DNA from: an uncultured Eubacteriales bacterium | GTDB taxonomy: Bacteria; Bacillota; Clostridia; Oscillospirales; Ruminococcaceae | Length of the DNA stretch: 22,160 bases | Reading direction: 5' to 3' | NCBI GenBank assembly: GCA_902493155.1 | Contig: CABUOE010000015.1 | Coordinates: forward strand, 1-22,160 | Shown: piece by piece, positions 6,253 to 14,383 of the stretch | How positions within the stretch are numbered: position 1 is the stretch's first letter | How the letters are laid out: each line of letters opens with the position of its first letter | Translations under genes and position numbers: made by a program | Notes under the pieces: model-generated | The model's database searches: none | Seen by the model: the letters and a program-made list of their open reading frames with translations, nothing else | Told to the model about the DNA's origin: nothing

Positions 6253-6675
6253 ATGTTAATCGGTGAGTACGGTTACAATATAGATATAAAAGGGCGTTTG
6301 AATTTTCCTGCCAAGCTCCGGGACGATATGGGAGAAAGGTTCATCGTTTCTAAAGGCCTGGGCGACAAATGCCTGTACGCCTATTCACTGGAACAGTGGA
6401 AGTTAAAACAGGAACGAATCAAAGAACTCCCCATATCGAAAGCGAGACAATTGCAGCGTTACCTCTTTTCCAGCGCGTGTGAGTGCGAGCCGGACAAGCA
6501 GGGAAGAATTGTCATTCCTCAGCCACTAAGAGAATTCGCCGGGCTGACCAAAGAAGTGATGATCATCGGGGCGGACGACCGCTGCGAGATCTGGGACAAA
6601 GCGGAGTGGGATGCAGTCTGCGGCGAGATGAACGCTGAGTCGATTGGGGAACTGATCGACGCATTGGGCTTCTGA
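6253..6675 (+). CDS. mraZ: Transcriptional regulator MraZ
   Basis: MraZ is a 140-residue DNA-binding protein that forms a ring of subunits and regulates the dcw operon by binding TGGGN repeats. Its two tandem SpoVT-AbrB-like halves each carry the hallmark D-x-x-G-R motif: DIKGRLNFPAKLRD (~residues 11-24) and DKQGRIVIPQPLREFAGL (~77-94). The frame is open upstream to 6178, but that stretch overlaps the operator repeats and has no homology. ATG 6253 follows AAAGGGGTGAGG and begins with the typical MLIGEYGYNID. The length is normal for the family (~143). The gene is first in the dcw cluster, 26 nt before rsmH, and is very likely autoregulated through the repeats at 6179-6203. Confidence 0.96.
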   Translation: MLIGEYGYNIDIKGRLNFPAKLRDDMGERFIVSKGLGDKCLYAYSLEQWKLKQERIKELPISKARQLQRYLFSSACECEPDKQGRIVIPQPLREFAGLTKEVMIIGADDRCEIWDKAEWDAVCGEMNAESIGELIDALGF

Positions 6676-6701
6676 CGAGAAAAGGAAACGGAGGAAAATA
6701 G

Positions 6702-7637
6702 ATGGAGTTTTCCCATTACCCTGTCATGCTCAGCGAGTGCATGGAGGGATTAAACATCCGGGAAGACGGCATCTATGTCGACGGAACGGCCGGCGGCGGA
6801 GGACACTCCTCAGAGATCGCCAAACGCCTGACCACCGGCAGGCTTTTTTCCCTCGATCAGGACCCGGACGCCGTAAAAGCGGCGGGGGAACGCCTTCGCC
6901 CCTACCCTCAGGCGCAGGTTATCAGGACAAACTTCAAGGACATGACGGACGCTTTACTGGGCGCCCATGTCCACAAGGTCGACGGAGTACTCCTGGATTT
7001 GGGGGTGTCGTCGTATCAGCTGGATACGGCGGAACGGGGATTCAGCTATCAAAAGGATGCGCCCCTGGATATGCGCATGTCCCAGAGCGGTATCAGCGCC
7101 AGGGACGTGGTCAATACCTACAGCGTGGACGAGCTTTCCCGAATCCTGCGGGAATACGGGGAGGAAAAATTCTCCTACAACATCGCCAAAAACATTGTGC
7201 GACATCGGGAAGCGTCTCCCATCGAGACTACCTTCCAACTGGCGGAGATCATCAAGGCTTCGGTACCGGCTGCTTCCAGGAGAGAGAAAAACCCCTGTAA
7301 GCGTTCCTTTCAGGCGATTCGTATCGCCGTCAATTCCGAGCTGGATGTACTGAGCGGGGGAATCGACGCGGCCTTCGACCTTTTAAATGTCGGCGGAAGG
7401 CTTGTCATCATCACCTTCCACTCCCTGGAGGATCGGATGGTCAAGCAGAAGTTCGCGGAACTCTGTAAAGGTTGTACCTGTCCGCCGGAATTTCCCGTCT
7501 GCGTCTGCCACAACGAACCTAAGGCGAAACTCATTAACCGCAAACCCATTCTTCCCTCCAAGGAAGAATTAGAAACAAACAGGAGAAGTCAAAGCGCAAA
7601 GCTACGAATTTTGGAAAAATGCAAGGAGAGGATTTAA
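6702..7637 (+). CDS. rsmH: 16S rRNA (cytosine1402-N4)-methyltransferase RsmH
   Basis: RsmH (MraW) uses S-adenosylmethionine to methylate N4 of C1402 in 16S rRNA and helps shape the ribosomal P site. It is 311 residues, the normal size. It opens with HYPVMLSECMEGL and the SAM-binding loop YVDGTAGGGGHS (~residues 25-36). The family motifs LLDLGVSSYQLD, RGFSYQKDAPLDMRM, KRSFQAIRIAVNSEL and FHSLEDRMVKQKF follow, and a cysteine-bearing segment CKGCTCPPEFPVCVC lies near the C-terminus. It sits second in the dcw cluster as in most bacteria. Its TAA abuts the ftsL ATG (TAAATG), so translation of ftsL is probably coupled. Confidence 0.97.
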   Translation: MEFSHYPVMLSECMEGLNIREDGIYVDGTAGGGGHSSEIAKRLTTGRLFSLDQDPDAVKAAGERLRPYPQAQVIRTNFKDMTDALLGAHVHKVDGVLLDLGVSSYQLDTAERGFSYQKDAPLDMRMSQSGISARDVVNTYSVDELSRILREYGEEKFSYNIAKNIVRHREASPIETTFQLAEIIKASVPAASRREKNPCKRSFQAIRIAVNSELDVLSGGIDAAFDLLNVGGRLVIITFHSLEDRMVKQKFAELCKGCTCPPEFPVCVCHNEPKAKLINRKPILPSKEELETNRRSQSAKLRILEKCKERI

Positions 7638-8078
7638 ATGCAACAGAGAAGCAACCTGGCCTATGATCTGGAACGGTTTGAAAACCGTGCTCCCGTCATC
7701 ACCAAGGTCAGTGCCGGCAAAGAAAAAACCTTAAATCCCGTAAAGGTCGTCGCAGTTGCGCTTTTGCTCGTTGCCCTGACTTCCACTGTGCCTTACGGAA
7801 GGGTTGTCATCAACGAACTGAATATGCAGTACAACGCCGCTAACGCTGAGCTCAATGAACTCAAAAGCGAAGGCGTCCGGATGCAGAGTGAGCTGGAGAG
7901 CCGGGTATCCCTCAAGACCATTGAGGACATCGCCGTCGGCGAATACGGCATGGTCAAACCTGACAGCAGCCAGGTAGGCTATATTCAACTCAACAGCGAA
8001 AATAAAATTGAAACCACGGAAAAACAGGATTCTATCTTTACAAAAATCGCGGATTTTATCGGGAATTTATTTGAATAA
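7638..8078 (+). CDS. ftsL: FtsL-like cell division protein
   Basis: This is a small bitopic membrane protein of 146 residues. A ~35-residue polar cytoplasmic N-terminus is followed by one membrane segment (~36-54, VKVVAVALLLVALTSTVPYG) and then a heptad-like stretch (~57-95, NELNMQYNAANAELNELKSEG) expected to form a coiled coil outside the membrane. The GEYGMVKPDSSQVGYIQL segment matches the end of FtsL/DivIC-type septum formation proteins. FtsL partners with DivIC and DivIB/FtsQ to activate septal peptidoglycan synthesis. Sequence identity in this family is low, so the name rests on architecture plus position between rsmH and the penicillin-binding protein. The start ATG directly follows the rsmH stop, with AGGAGAGG inside the rsmH end. 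Confidence 0.85.
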   Translation: MQQRSNLAYDLERFENRAPVITKVSAGKEKTLNPVKVVAVALLLVALTSTVPYGRVVINELNMQYNAANAELNELKSEGVRMQSELESRVSLKTIEDIAVGEYGMVKPDSSQVGYIQLNSENKIETTEKQDSIFTKIADFIGNLFE

Positions 8079-8085
8079 TCCGCTG

Positions 8086-8111
8086 GATATGGCATAAGCG
8101 CCGTATCTTTT
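8086..8111 (+). terminator. Possible weak terminator after ftsL
   Basis: GATATGGC (8086-8093) pairs with GCCGTATC (8100-8107; one G-T pair), with a 6-nt loop, followed by TTTT. It lies 8 nt after the ftsL stop. It may reduce read-through from the mraZ promoter into spoVD. Confidence 0.5.
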
Positions 8112-8137
8112 CAATACATATAAAATGATGCGGGAGG

Positions 8138-8166
8138 TTGAGATCAATATCTTGACCTTTTGTTAT
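8138..8166 (+). promoter_or_regulatory. Candidate promoter for the spoVD-like gene
   Basis: TTGAGA (8138-8143), a 17-bp spacer and TGTTAT (8161-8166), located between the hairpin after ftsL and the strong ribosome binding site AGGGAGG (8207-8213). The -10 has two mismatches. A sporulation sigma factor site could not be recognised with confidence. Confidence 0.3.
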
Positions 8167-8220
8167 TGTATAGGCAATCTCCAAAAACTGGAAGGACGGG
8201 ACTGACAGGGAGGTCTCTGA

Positions 8221-10446
8221 ATGGCAGGTACCATTACCAAAAAAATGAAAATTCGGCTGATTGTGATTATCAGCTTTATCGTGCTGGCCCTGGGATGGGT
8301 CATCGGCAATCTGGCTTACCGCTCATTAGTCACCGGGCAGGATTTAAAGGTCAAAGCCTCGGAACAGCAGCTGAGCGATATCACCATTCCCGCCAACCGC
8401 GGGACCATCTACGACGCCAACATGAACGTGCTGGCTCAAAGCGCAACCGTCTGGAATGTGCAGCTCTCCCCGTTGGAAATCAACAAGTATCAGGACGAGG
8501 CGCAGCGGGACGAAATGGTCAGCGATCTTTCGGCGCTCCTCGAACTGGAACCGGAAGACGTGCGCAAACGACTGGAAAACACCAACAGCCAGTACGAGAT
8601 CATCAAACGAAAAATCGAAAAACCGGTGGCCGATGAGATCACAAAGCTCAAAAAGGACAAAGGCTATAAGGGCATCTATCTGGAAGTGGACACCAAACGG
8701 TACTATCCTTACGAAAATTTAGCCTCCACTGTCATCGGCTTTACGAACTCCGATAATCAGGGTGCATACGGCCTGGAGGCCAAATACAACTCGGTGCTTT
8801 CCGGCACCCCGGGTAGAAAAATTTCGGCCAAAAACGCTCTGGGCGAAACGCTGCCCACCTCCTACGAAAAAATCTACCCCGCCCAGCAGGGCAACAGCAT
8901 CGTCACCACCATTGACCAGGTGATTCAGCACTTTATCGAGAAATCTTTGGACGACGCCGTGACCCAGTACGCTCCCGATCAGGGTGCCGCCATCATCGTC
9001 ATGGACGTAAACACCGGGGCGATTCTCGGCATGACCTCCAAGCCCGACTTCGACTTGAACGCCCCTTATGAAATCACCAGCGAGAAACTGCAGGCCAAGA
9101 TTGACGCTGCTGCCACTGAGGAGGAAAAGAAGGAAGCGACAAAGGACGCCTGGGAAATGCAGTGGCGGAACAAAACCATCACCGACACCTATGAGCCCGG
9201 TTCGGTTTTCAAAACTGTCACCGCTTCTGCGGCACTGGAGGAAGGAACTGCTAACCTGAATTCCTCTTATCACTGCACCGGTTCGGTCACCTTCCCGGGG
9301 CTTCCCAAGCCCATCCACTGCCACAAGCACGGCGGCCACGGCACCTTGGATTTTACCGGCGCGCTGGTCAACTCCTGCAACCCGGCCTTCATTGCCATCG
9401 GCCAGAGCCTGGGAGCGGAGAAGTTTTTCAAATACTACGAGGGCTTCGGCCTCACCGAAAAAACCGGTATCGACCTGCCAGCGGAGAATAAAGGCTCCTA
9501 CTACGACGCTTCCATGTCTCCCATCAGCTTGGCATCCTGCTCTTTCGGACAGTCCAATACCGTTACCCCGTTGCAGATGATGACGGCAGCGGTTGCTTCC
9601 ATCAACGGCGGCAAACTGCTGCAGCCGCATATCGTCAGCAAAATCGTCGATAATAACGGTAATACTGTGAAAGAAATCGGGACAGAGGTCCGGCGGCAGG
9701 TCATCTCGGAAGAGACCTCCGCCATTATGAGAAACGCGCTGGAACAGGTGGTTTCGGCAAACGGCGGCACCAACGCCTACGTCAAAGGCTACCGCATCGG
9801 CGGAAAATCCGGTACGGCTCAGAAATTGACCGACTCTACAAACTCCAAATACGTCTTTTCCTATTTTGTATTCGCCCCCGCCGACGACCCGCAGGTGGCC
9901 GCCCTCGTTATGGTGGATGAACCCACCGAGGGCCAGCGGGATTATGCAAACGTCGTCGTCGGCCCCTTGGCCGCAGCGGTTATGAAGGATATTCTGCCCT
10001 ATCTGGGAATCGCGCCCCAGTACTCTGAGGAAGAGCTGGCCGACCAGGAAGCCACCATTCCCACCGGAATGATCGGCATGGACCCCTTCTCAGCGGAAAG
10101 CAAGCTCAGAATCCAGGGCCTCAACGGCAAAATTGTCGGCAACGGAAAATCCGTCGTATCCGTCTTCCCCAACCAGGGAAGCAAAATTCCCCGTGAGGGA
10201 ACGGTTATCCTCTACACCGAGGAAGATGCTGAGCAGACCGTCACAGTGCCCTCCGTCGTGGGCATGACTCCCACCCAGGCAAACCAGGTTCTCACCAATG
10301 CGGGCTTAAACATTCGCATTACCGGCGGCGCCGCCAACAACAAGCGGGCCCAGGTTTCGACTCAAAGTGTAGAAAGCGGGTCTACCGTTGCCAGGGGAAC
10401 CATTGTCGAAGTACAATGCCTGATTACCGGAGAAGACGGCGAATAG
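8221..10446 (+). CDS. spoVD: SpoVD/PBP2-type class B penicillin-binding protein with PASTA repeats
   Basis: This D,D-transpeptidase of 741 residues cross-links peptidoglycan on the outer face of the membrane. It has one N-terminal membrane anchor (~12-32) and the PBP dimerisation domain beginning ITIPANRGTIYDAN. The transpeptidase domain has active-site Ser328 in EPGSVFK, Ser385-Cys-Asn387 (SxN motif) and Lys529-Ser-Gly (KSGTAQK). The C-terminus carries a degenerate and then a clear PASTA module (VTVPSVVGMTPTQANQVL). Cys367 and Cys386 are 19 residues apart, the spacing of the disulfide-forming pair in Bacillus subtilis SpoVD, which favours SpoVD over vegetative PbpB. A charged insert (~residues 283-318, ATEEEKKEATKD) precedes the active site. 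The ribosome site is AGGGAGG. With no other class B PBP in the cluster, it may serve division, sporulation or both. Confidence 0.92.
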   Translation: MAGTITKKMKIRLIVIISFIVLALGWVIGNLAYRSLVTGQDLKVKASEQQLSDITIPANRGTIYDANMNVLAQSATVWNVQLSPLEINKYQDEAQRDEMVSDLSALLELEPEDVRKRLENTNSQYEIIKRKIEKPVADEITKLKKDKGYKGIYLEVDTKRYYPYENLASTVIGFTNSDNQGAYGLEAKYNSVLSGTPGRKISAKNALGETLPTSYEKIYPAQQGNSIVTTIDQVIQHFIEKSLDDAVTQYAPDQGAAIIVMDVNTGAILGMTSKPDFDLNAPYEITSEKLQAKIDAAATEEEKKEATKDAWEMQWRNKTITDTYEPGSVFKTVTASAALEEGTANLNSSYHCTGSVTFPGLPKPIHCHKHGGHGTLDFTGALVNSCNPAFIAIGQSLGAEKFFKYYEGFGLTEKTGIDLPAENKGSYYDASMSPISLASCSFGQSNTVTPLQMMTAAVASINGGKLLQPHIVSKIVDNNGNTVKEIGTEVRRQVISEETSAIMRNALEQVVSANGGTNAYVKGYRIGGKSGTAQKLTDSTNSKYVFSYFVFAPADDPQVAALVMVDEPTEGQRDYANVVVGPLAAAVMKDILPYLGIAPQYSEEELADQEATIPTGMIGMDPFSAESKLRIQGLNGKIVGNGKSVVSVFPNQGSKIPREGTVILYTEEDAEQTVTVPSVVGMTPTQANQVLTNAGLNIRITGGAANNKRAQVSTQSVESGSTVARGTIVEVQCLITGEDGE

Positions 10447-10482
10447 CAAGAAACGCCGCTTTCGCGGTGAAGATACCATGGC

Positions 10483-10509
10483 AAATCCACTTTTATTGCC
10501 GGTGGATTT
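10483..10509 (+). other. Intercistronic hairpin upstream of murE
   Basis: AAATCCAC (10483-10490) pairs perfectly with GTGGATTT (10502-10509) across an 11-nt loop in the 104-nt gap between the PBP gene and murE. No proper T-tract follows. It could be an mRNA-stabilising or processing structure. Confidence 0.45.
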
Positions 10510-10550
10510 CCGGGGACTCTGCGGGAAACCGCTTGAGAGGAGCAACTAAT

Positions 10551-11987
10551 ATGCTGTTATCTGTTTTGTTAGACGGAGTGCAGGTGCTGTCCGGCTACGA
10601 GGACCGCAATGTGGGCACCATCGTCAACGATTCAAGAAAGGTAAAGCCCGGCGACGTGTTCGTCTGCATCAACGGCGCGGCCGCCGACGGGCATCAGTTC
10701 GCGGATCCGGCCCTCCAGAAAGGGGCCGCTGCCATCGTCTGTGAACGGGATTTGGGCCTTAAGGAACAAATTCTCGTCGAGGACACCCATTTGGCCTATT
10801 CTAAAATGGCCGCCAATTTTTACGACAATCCTTCCAAAAAGCTGCGCCTCATCGGCGTCACTGGAACCAATGGAAAAACCACCACCACAAAGCTTGTGAA
10901 AAGCGTCCTCACCGGTATCGGCAAAAAGGTGGGGCTTATCGGCTCCATCCAAAACGAAATCGGCGACGAAGTGATCCACGCCGAGCAAACCACCCCCGAT
11001 GCCATGGAACTAGAAGGGCTCTACGCCCGGATGGTAGACGCTGGCTGCGAGTTCTGCGTGATGGAGGTTTCCTCTCATGCGCTGGACCAGCATCGCATCG
11101 GTGACAGCCATTACGAGGTGGCGGTGTTTACAAACCTCACTCAGGATCATCTGGACTACCACAAGACCATGGAGAACTACTTTGAGGCCAAGGCGAAGCT
11201 TTTCGACATCTGCGACAGCGCAGTCATCAATTACGACGACTCTTACGGTCAAAGGCTCTTAAAGAGCATTTCCTGCCCGGTGAGCACCATTTCGATGGAA
11301 TCGCCAAAGGCTGATCTCCACGCCTTTGACATTGTCTACCATCCCGACGGGGTGGAATATCGGTTCGACTATCAGGGTATTGTAAGCAGGGTGAGCTTCG
11401 GAATGCCGGGCATCTTTTCTGTCAAGAATTCCCTGACGGCCATTGCTGTCTGCCTGCGTCTGGGCATCTGTATCGAAAAGGCGGTGGACGGCATCAATGT
11501 GGCTCAGGGAGTCCGCGGACGGAGCGAAATCGTCCCCACTGGACGGGATTTCACCGTCATCTGCGACCATGCCCACACTCCAGATGGACTGGAAAACATT
11601 CTGTCCGCTCTAAAGCAGACCACTCGCGGGCGGCTCATCGCTCTCTTTGGCTGCGGCGGCGACCGGGACCGGCTCAAACGGCCCCTTATGGCGAAATCGT
11701 CGGCAAAATTTGCCGACATGCTCATCGTCACGTCGGATAACCCCCGCACCGAGGACCCCAAAGCCATCATCGACGACATCCTGCCCGGCCTCGACGGCCT
11801 CGACATTCCCTATGAAGTCATCGTCAACCGGAAGGAAGCCATCTTTTACGCGGTGCAGCACGCCAAGCCCGGCGATACCATCGTACTGGCGGGCAAGGGC
11901 CACGAGGACTACCAGATCATCGGCCATGAAAAGCACCATTTCGACGAGCGGGAAATCGTGGCGGAAGCCCTGAAAACCCTTTCGTAA
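10551..11987 (+). CDS. murE: UDP-N-acetylmuramoyl-tripeptide synthetase MurE
   Basis: MurE adds the third amino acid to UDP-MurNAc-L-Ala-D-Glu in the cytoplasm, using ATP. It is 478 residues from ATG 10551, which follows GAGAGGAG by 8 nt; the open frame extends upstream, but that part overlaps the preceding gene and lacks homology. Domain order is an N-terminal UDP-binding domain (NDSRKVKPGDVFVCI), the ATP loop GVTGTNGKTTTTK (~102-114), the central ligase domain with MEVSSHALDQHR and NLTQDHLDYHKTMENYF, and the C-terminal domain. The D396-N-P-R399 motif selects meso-diaminopimelate rather than lysine, so this organism probably has DAP-type peptidoglycan. murF, which usually follows, is absent. 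Confidence 0.96.
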   Translation: MLLSVLLDGVQVLSGYEDRNVGTIVNDSRKVKPGDVFVCINGAAADGHQFADPALQKGAAAIVCERDLGLKEQILVEDTHLAYSKMAANFYDNPSKKLRLIGVTGTNGKTTTTKLVKSVLTGIGKKVGLIGSIQNEIGDEVIHAEQTTPDAMELEGLYARMVDAGCEFCVMEVSSHALDQHRIGDSHYEVAVFTNLTQDHLDYHKTMENYFEAKAKLFDICDSAVINYDDSYGQRLLKSISCPVSTISMESPKADLHAFDIVYHPDGVEYRFDYQGIVSRVSFGMPGIFSVKNSLTAIAVCLRLGICIEKAVDGINVAQGVRGRSEIVPTGRDFTVICDHAHTPDGLENILSALKQTTRGRLIALFGCGGDRDRLKRPLMAKSSAKFADMLIVTSDNPRTEDPKAIIDDILPGLDGLDIPYEVIVNRKEAIFYAVQHAKPGDTIVLAGKGHEDYQIIGHEKHHFDEREIVAEALKTLS

Positions 11988-11999
11988 AAGTATACCTCC

Positions 12000-12044
12000 G
12001 AGGGAAGGAAATCCCTCATTTTAAGGCGGCTATCCCGCCGCCTT
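12000..12044 (+). terminator. Possible weak terminator pair between murE and mraY
   Basis: GAGGGA (12000-12005) pairs with TCCCTC (12012-12017) and is followed by ATTTTAA. A second stem, AAGGCGG (12023-12029) / CCGCCTT (12038-12044), has an 8-nt loop and no T-tract. Together they may cause partial termination or processing in the 129-nt gap. Confidence 0.4.
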
Positions 12045-12116
12045 GACACCGACAGCTTGGGGAAGACGGTATAAAAGCCTCTCCCTCTGTAAACTTCAAA
12101 ACGAGGAGATTCAAAC

Positions 12117-13118
12117 ATGGAGAGTATCAGCTGCGTTGCAGCGGCGTTCGTCGCATTTGCGGTCAGCGCTGTTTTGGGAAAATTTCTGATCCCTTTTCTG
12201 CGGAAAATCAAATTCGGGCAGACTATTAAGGAAATCGGCCCCACCTGGCACAAAAACAAGCAGGGAACGCCCACCATGGGCGGATTCCTCTTCGCAGGCG
12301 GCGCTTTTGCGGGCGTCATCATCGGGTTTATCGTGCTGGCGGCCACTGCCGATCACGCAATTCATCTGACGGCGGTGAACAACGCCCGTCTGTTCGGAGG
12401 ATTGGGGCTGGCGCTTGCTTTTGGGTTTATCGGTTTTCTCGATGACTACATCAAAGTGGTCAAAAAGCAGAACTTAGGCTTAAACGCCCGGCAGAAGGTG
12501 GTCTTGCAGCTTCTCGTCTGCATCGCCTATCTGGCAACGTTGTACTTAGCCGGCGATACCTCCACCATCATTATGTTTCCCTTTGTCGGGGCGGTGGATT
12601 TCGGCTGGTTTTACTACCCGCTGGCGGTTTTAGTGATGATCTTCGGTGTCAACGCCGTCAACCTGACTGACGGTATCGACGGGTTGGCAGGCTCTGTGAC
12701 CTTTATCGTCTCGGTTACATTCGTCGTTGGAATGAGCATTTTTGCCGCCGCTCTGGCGGGCGGCCTTCTCGGATTTTTGATTTACAACTTCCATCCGGCG
12801 AAAGTCTTTATGGGCGATACCGGTTCGATGTTTCTGGGGGGTGCTGTCATCGCGCTGGCAGTGGGAACGGCAAGACCTTTCCTCTTTTTCATCGTTGGCA
12901 TCATCTACATCGTAGAGGCCCTTTCAGTTGTGCTGCAAGTCATTAGCTTCAAGACTACCGGCAAGCGGATTTTTAAAATGAGCCCCATCCACCACCATTT
13001 TGAAATGAGCGGCTGGAGCGAGGGCAAAATCGTCGGCGTATTTTCCGTCATTACGCTGTTGTTCTGCATCCTGGGCATTGCCTGGATCACTTTCAGCAGC
13101 AGTTTACTCATCGGTTAA
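12117..13118 (+). CDS. mraY: Phospho-N-acetylmuramoyl-pentapeptide-transferase MraY
   Basis: MraY transfers phospho-MurNAc-pentapeptide from UDP to undecaprenyl phosphate to form lipid I at the inner face of the membrane. The 333 residues contain about ten hydrophobic segments. Diagnostic motifs are present: HKNKQGTPTMGGFLF, the catalytic Asp pair in GFLDDYIKVVKKQNLGL, NLTDGIDGLAGS, FMGDTGSMFLGG and the histidine-rich SPIHHHFEMSGWSEGKIV loop. The start ATG follows GAGGAG (12103-12108) with an 8-nt spacer. The enzyme acts directly upstream of MurG, whose gene lies two places downstream. murD, commonly next, is missing. Confidence 0.97.
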   Translation: MESISCVAAAFVAFAVSAVLGKFLIPFLRKIKFGQTIKEIGPTWHKNKQGTPTMGGFLFAGGAFAGVIIGFIVLAATADHAIHLTAVNNARLFGGLGLALAFGFIGFLDDYIKVVKKQNLGLNARQKVVLQLLVCIAYLATLYLAGDTSTIIMFPFVGAVDFGWFYYPLAVLVMIFGVNAVNLTDGIDGLAGSVTFIVSVTFVVGMSIFAAALAGGLLGFLIYNFHPAKVFMGDTGSMFLGGAVIALAVGTARPFLFFIVGIIYIVEALSVVLQVISFKTTGKRIFKMSPIHHHFEMSGWSEGKIVGVFSVITLLFCILGIAWITFSSSLLIG

Positions 13119-13146
13119 ACTTTTTGCAAAAATAGAGGTGGAATGA

Positions 13147-14322
13147 ATGGCTTCGACCGCGGCAAAACGAAATGGAATCAGAACTACAATCCAGAATAAG
13201 TCGGAATCCCAGACCGGGGAAAAGCCAAAACGGGGGAAGATGAATATTTCTTTCTTCTTTTTGGTCATCGTCCTTTTGTCCATCGGCCTTGTCATGGTGT
13301 TTTCCGCAAGCTACGCCACTTCCTTAAACGAGACGGGCAACAGCCTGACTATTGTACTGAAACAGGCGGTATTCGTCGTGGCTGGCGTGGCCATCATGGT
13401 CGTCGCCTCCTTTGTGGATTATCACATCTACCGGAAATTCAAATGGGCTATTTACTTCGGGGGCCTTATTCTTATGTGCGCGGCTCTGCTGTTCCCCAAC
13501 AGCACTGGCGCTCGCCGTTGGATCTGGATCGGCCCTATCAGTTTCCAGCCCTCGGAAATCATGAAGTTTGCGCTGACGGTAATCTGCGCCCATTTGGTGG
13601 CTTTAAACTACAAGCAGATGAAGAACCCCAAATACGGCTTCTGGCCTTTTGTCATCCTGCTGCTTCCGGTTCTCGGCCTCTGCGCCTTGCAGCGGCACCT
13701 GTCGGCGCTGATCCTCATGGCGGCCATCGCTGGAACCATCATCATCGTCGGCGGCTCCAAAGTCCGCTGGTTTTTGGGAATTGCGGCGGTGGGCGGCCCG
13801 CTGGCCCTTCTGGCCTTAAAGCTCATGGGCCACGACTACGTGGGAACCCGGTTTTCCGACTGGCTGGACCCTCTTTCCGGCAATATCCGCGGCACCAAAT
13901 GGCAGACGGCCCAGTCGCTGTACGCCATCGGCTCCGGCGGCCTAACCGGGGTGGGGCTCGGCAACTCCACCCAGAAGTACCTCTATCTCTCGGAACCGCA
14001 AAACGACTTCATTTTCGCTATCGTCTGCGAGGAACTGGGCTTTTTAGGGGCTATGGTCATCATTTTGCTCTTTGTGCTCTTGATTTACTGCGGCTTCTCC
14101 ATCGCCATGAAGGCGCCGGATAAATTCGGCTGCATGCTGGTCATCGGCCTGACGGCCCAGATCGGCATTCAGACTTTGCTCAACATCGCAGTTGTCTCCA
14201 ACGCCATGCCCAACACCGGTATCAGCCTGCCGTTTTTCAGCGCGGGCGGTACGGCGCTGACCATGCAGCTGGCCCAGATGGGAGTCATCCTGAACGTATC
14301 CCGATACTGCCAGCAGAACTGA
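13147..14322 (+). CDS. ftsW: FtsW/RodA/SpoVE (SEDS) peptidoglycan glycosyltransferase
   Basis: SEDS-family proteins polymerise glycan strands from lipid II and work with a class B PBP, here probably the SpoVD-like protein. The protein has 391 residues: a basic cytoplasmic N-terminus of ~37 residues, then about ten membrane helices. Recognisable motifs are TGARRWIWIGPISFQPSEIMK, RGTKWQTAQSLYAIGSGGLTGVGLG, the periplasmic catalytic-Asp region LSEPQNDFIFAIVCEELG and the C-terminal PNTGISLPFFSAGGTAL. The ATG at 13147 follows AGAGGTGG with a 6-nt spacer, 28 nt after mraY. Division FtsW and sporulation SpoVE cannot be told apart from sequence alone; the dcw position suits either, and the SpoVD-like partner slightly favours SpoVE. 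The stop codon lies in the loop of a hairpin (14301-14341). Confidence 0.94.
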   Translation: MASTAAKRNGIRTTIQNKSESQTGEKPKRGKMNISFFFLVIVLLSIGLVMVFSASYATSLNETGNSLTIVLKQAVFVVAGVAIMVVASFVDYHIYRKFKWAIYFGGLILMCAALLFPNSTGARRWIWIGPISFQPSEIMKFALTVICAHLVALNYKQMKNPKYGFWPFVILLLPVLGLCALQRHLSALILMAAIAGTIIIVGGSKVRWFLGIAAVGGPLALLALKLMGHDYVGTRFSDWLDPLSGNIRGTKWQTAQSLYAIGSGGLTGVGLGNSTQKYLYLSEPQNDFIFAIVCEELGFLGAMVIILLFVLLIYCGFSIAMKAPDKFGCMLVIGLTAQIGIQTLLNIAVVSNAMPNTGISLPFFSAGGTALTMQLAQMGVILNVSRYCQQN

Positions 14323-14341
14323 CCCGGCAGGGGAGTATCGG
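14301..14341 (+). other. Hairpin spanning the ftsW stop codon
   Basis: CCGATACT (14301-14308) pairs with AGTATCGG (14334-14341), and the inner GCC (14309-14311) can pair with GGC (14326-14328) across a bulge. The TGA stop (14320-14322) sits in the loop. No T-tract follows, so it is probably not a terminator. Confidence 0.5.
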
Positions 14342-14383
14342 ATTCAAATTACCGGAATCAATGTTAGAAAGGCTGGTAGGCAA

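Noticed and set aside
10416..10550. 45-residue N-terminal extension of MurE
   Set aside because: It overlaps the end of the PBP gene, is not family-like, and ATG 10551 has a strong ribosome binding site.
12043..12075. Promoter TTGACA ... TATAAA upstream of mraY
   Set aside because: Both hexamers are good, but the spacer is 21 bp, too long for normal sigma-A recognition.
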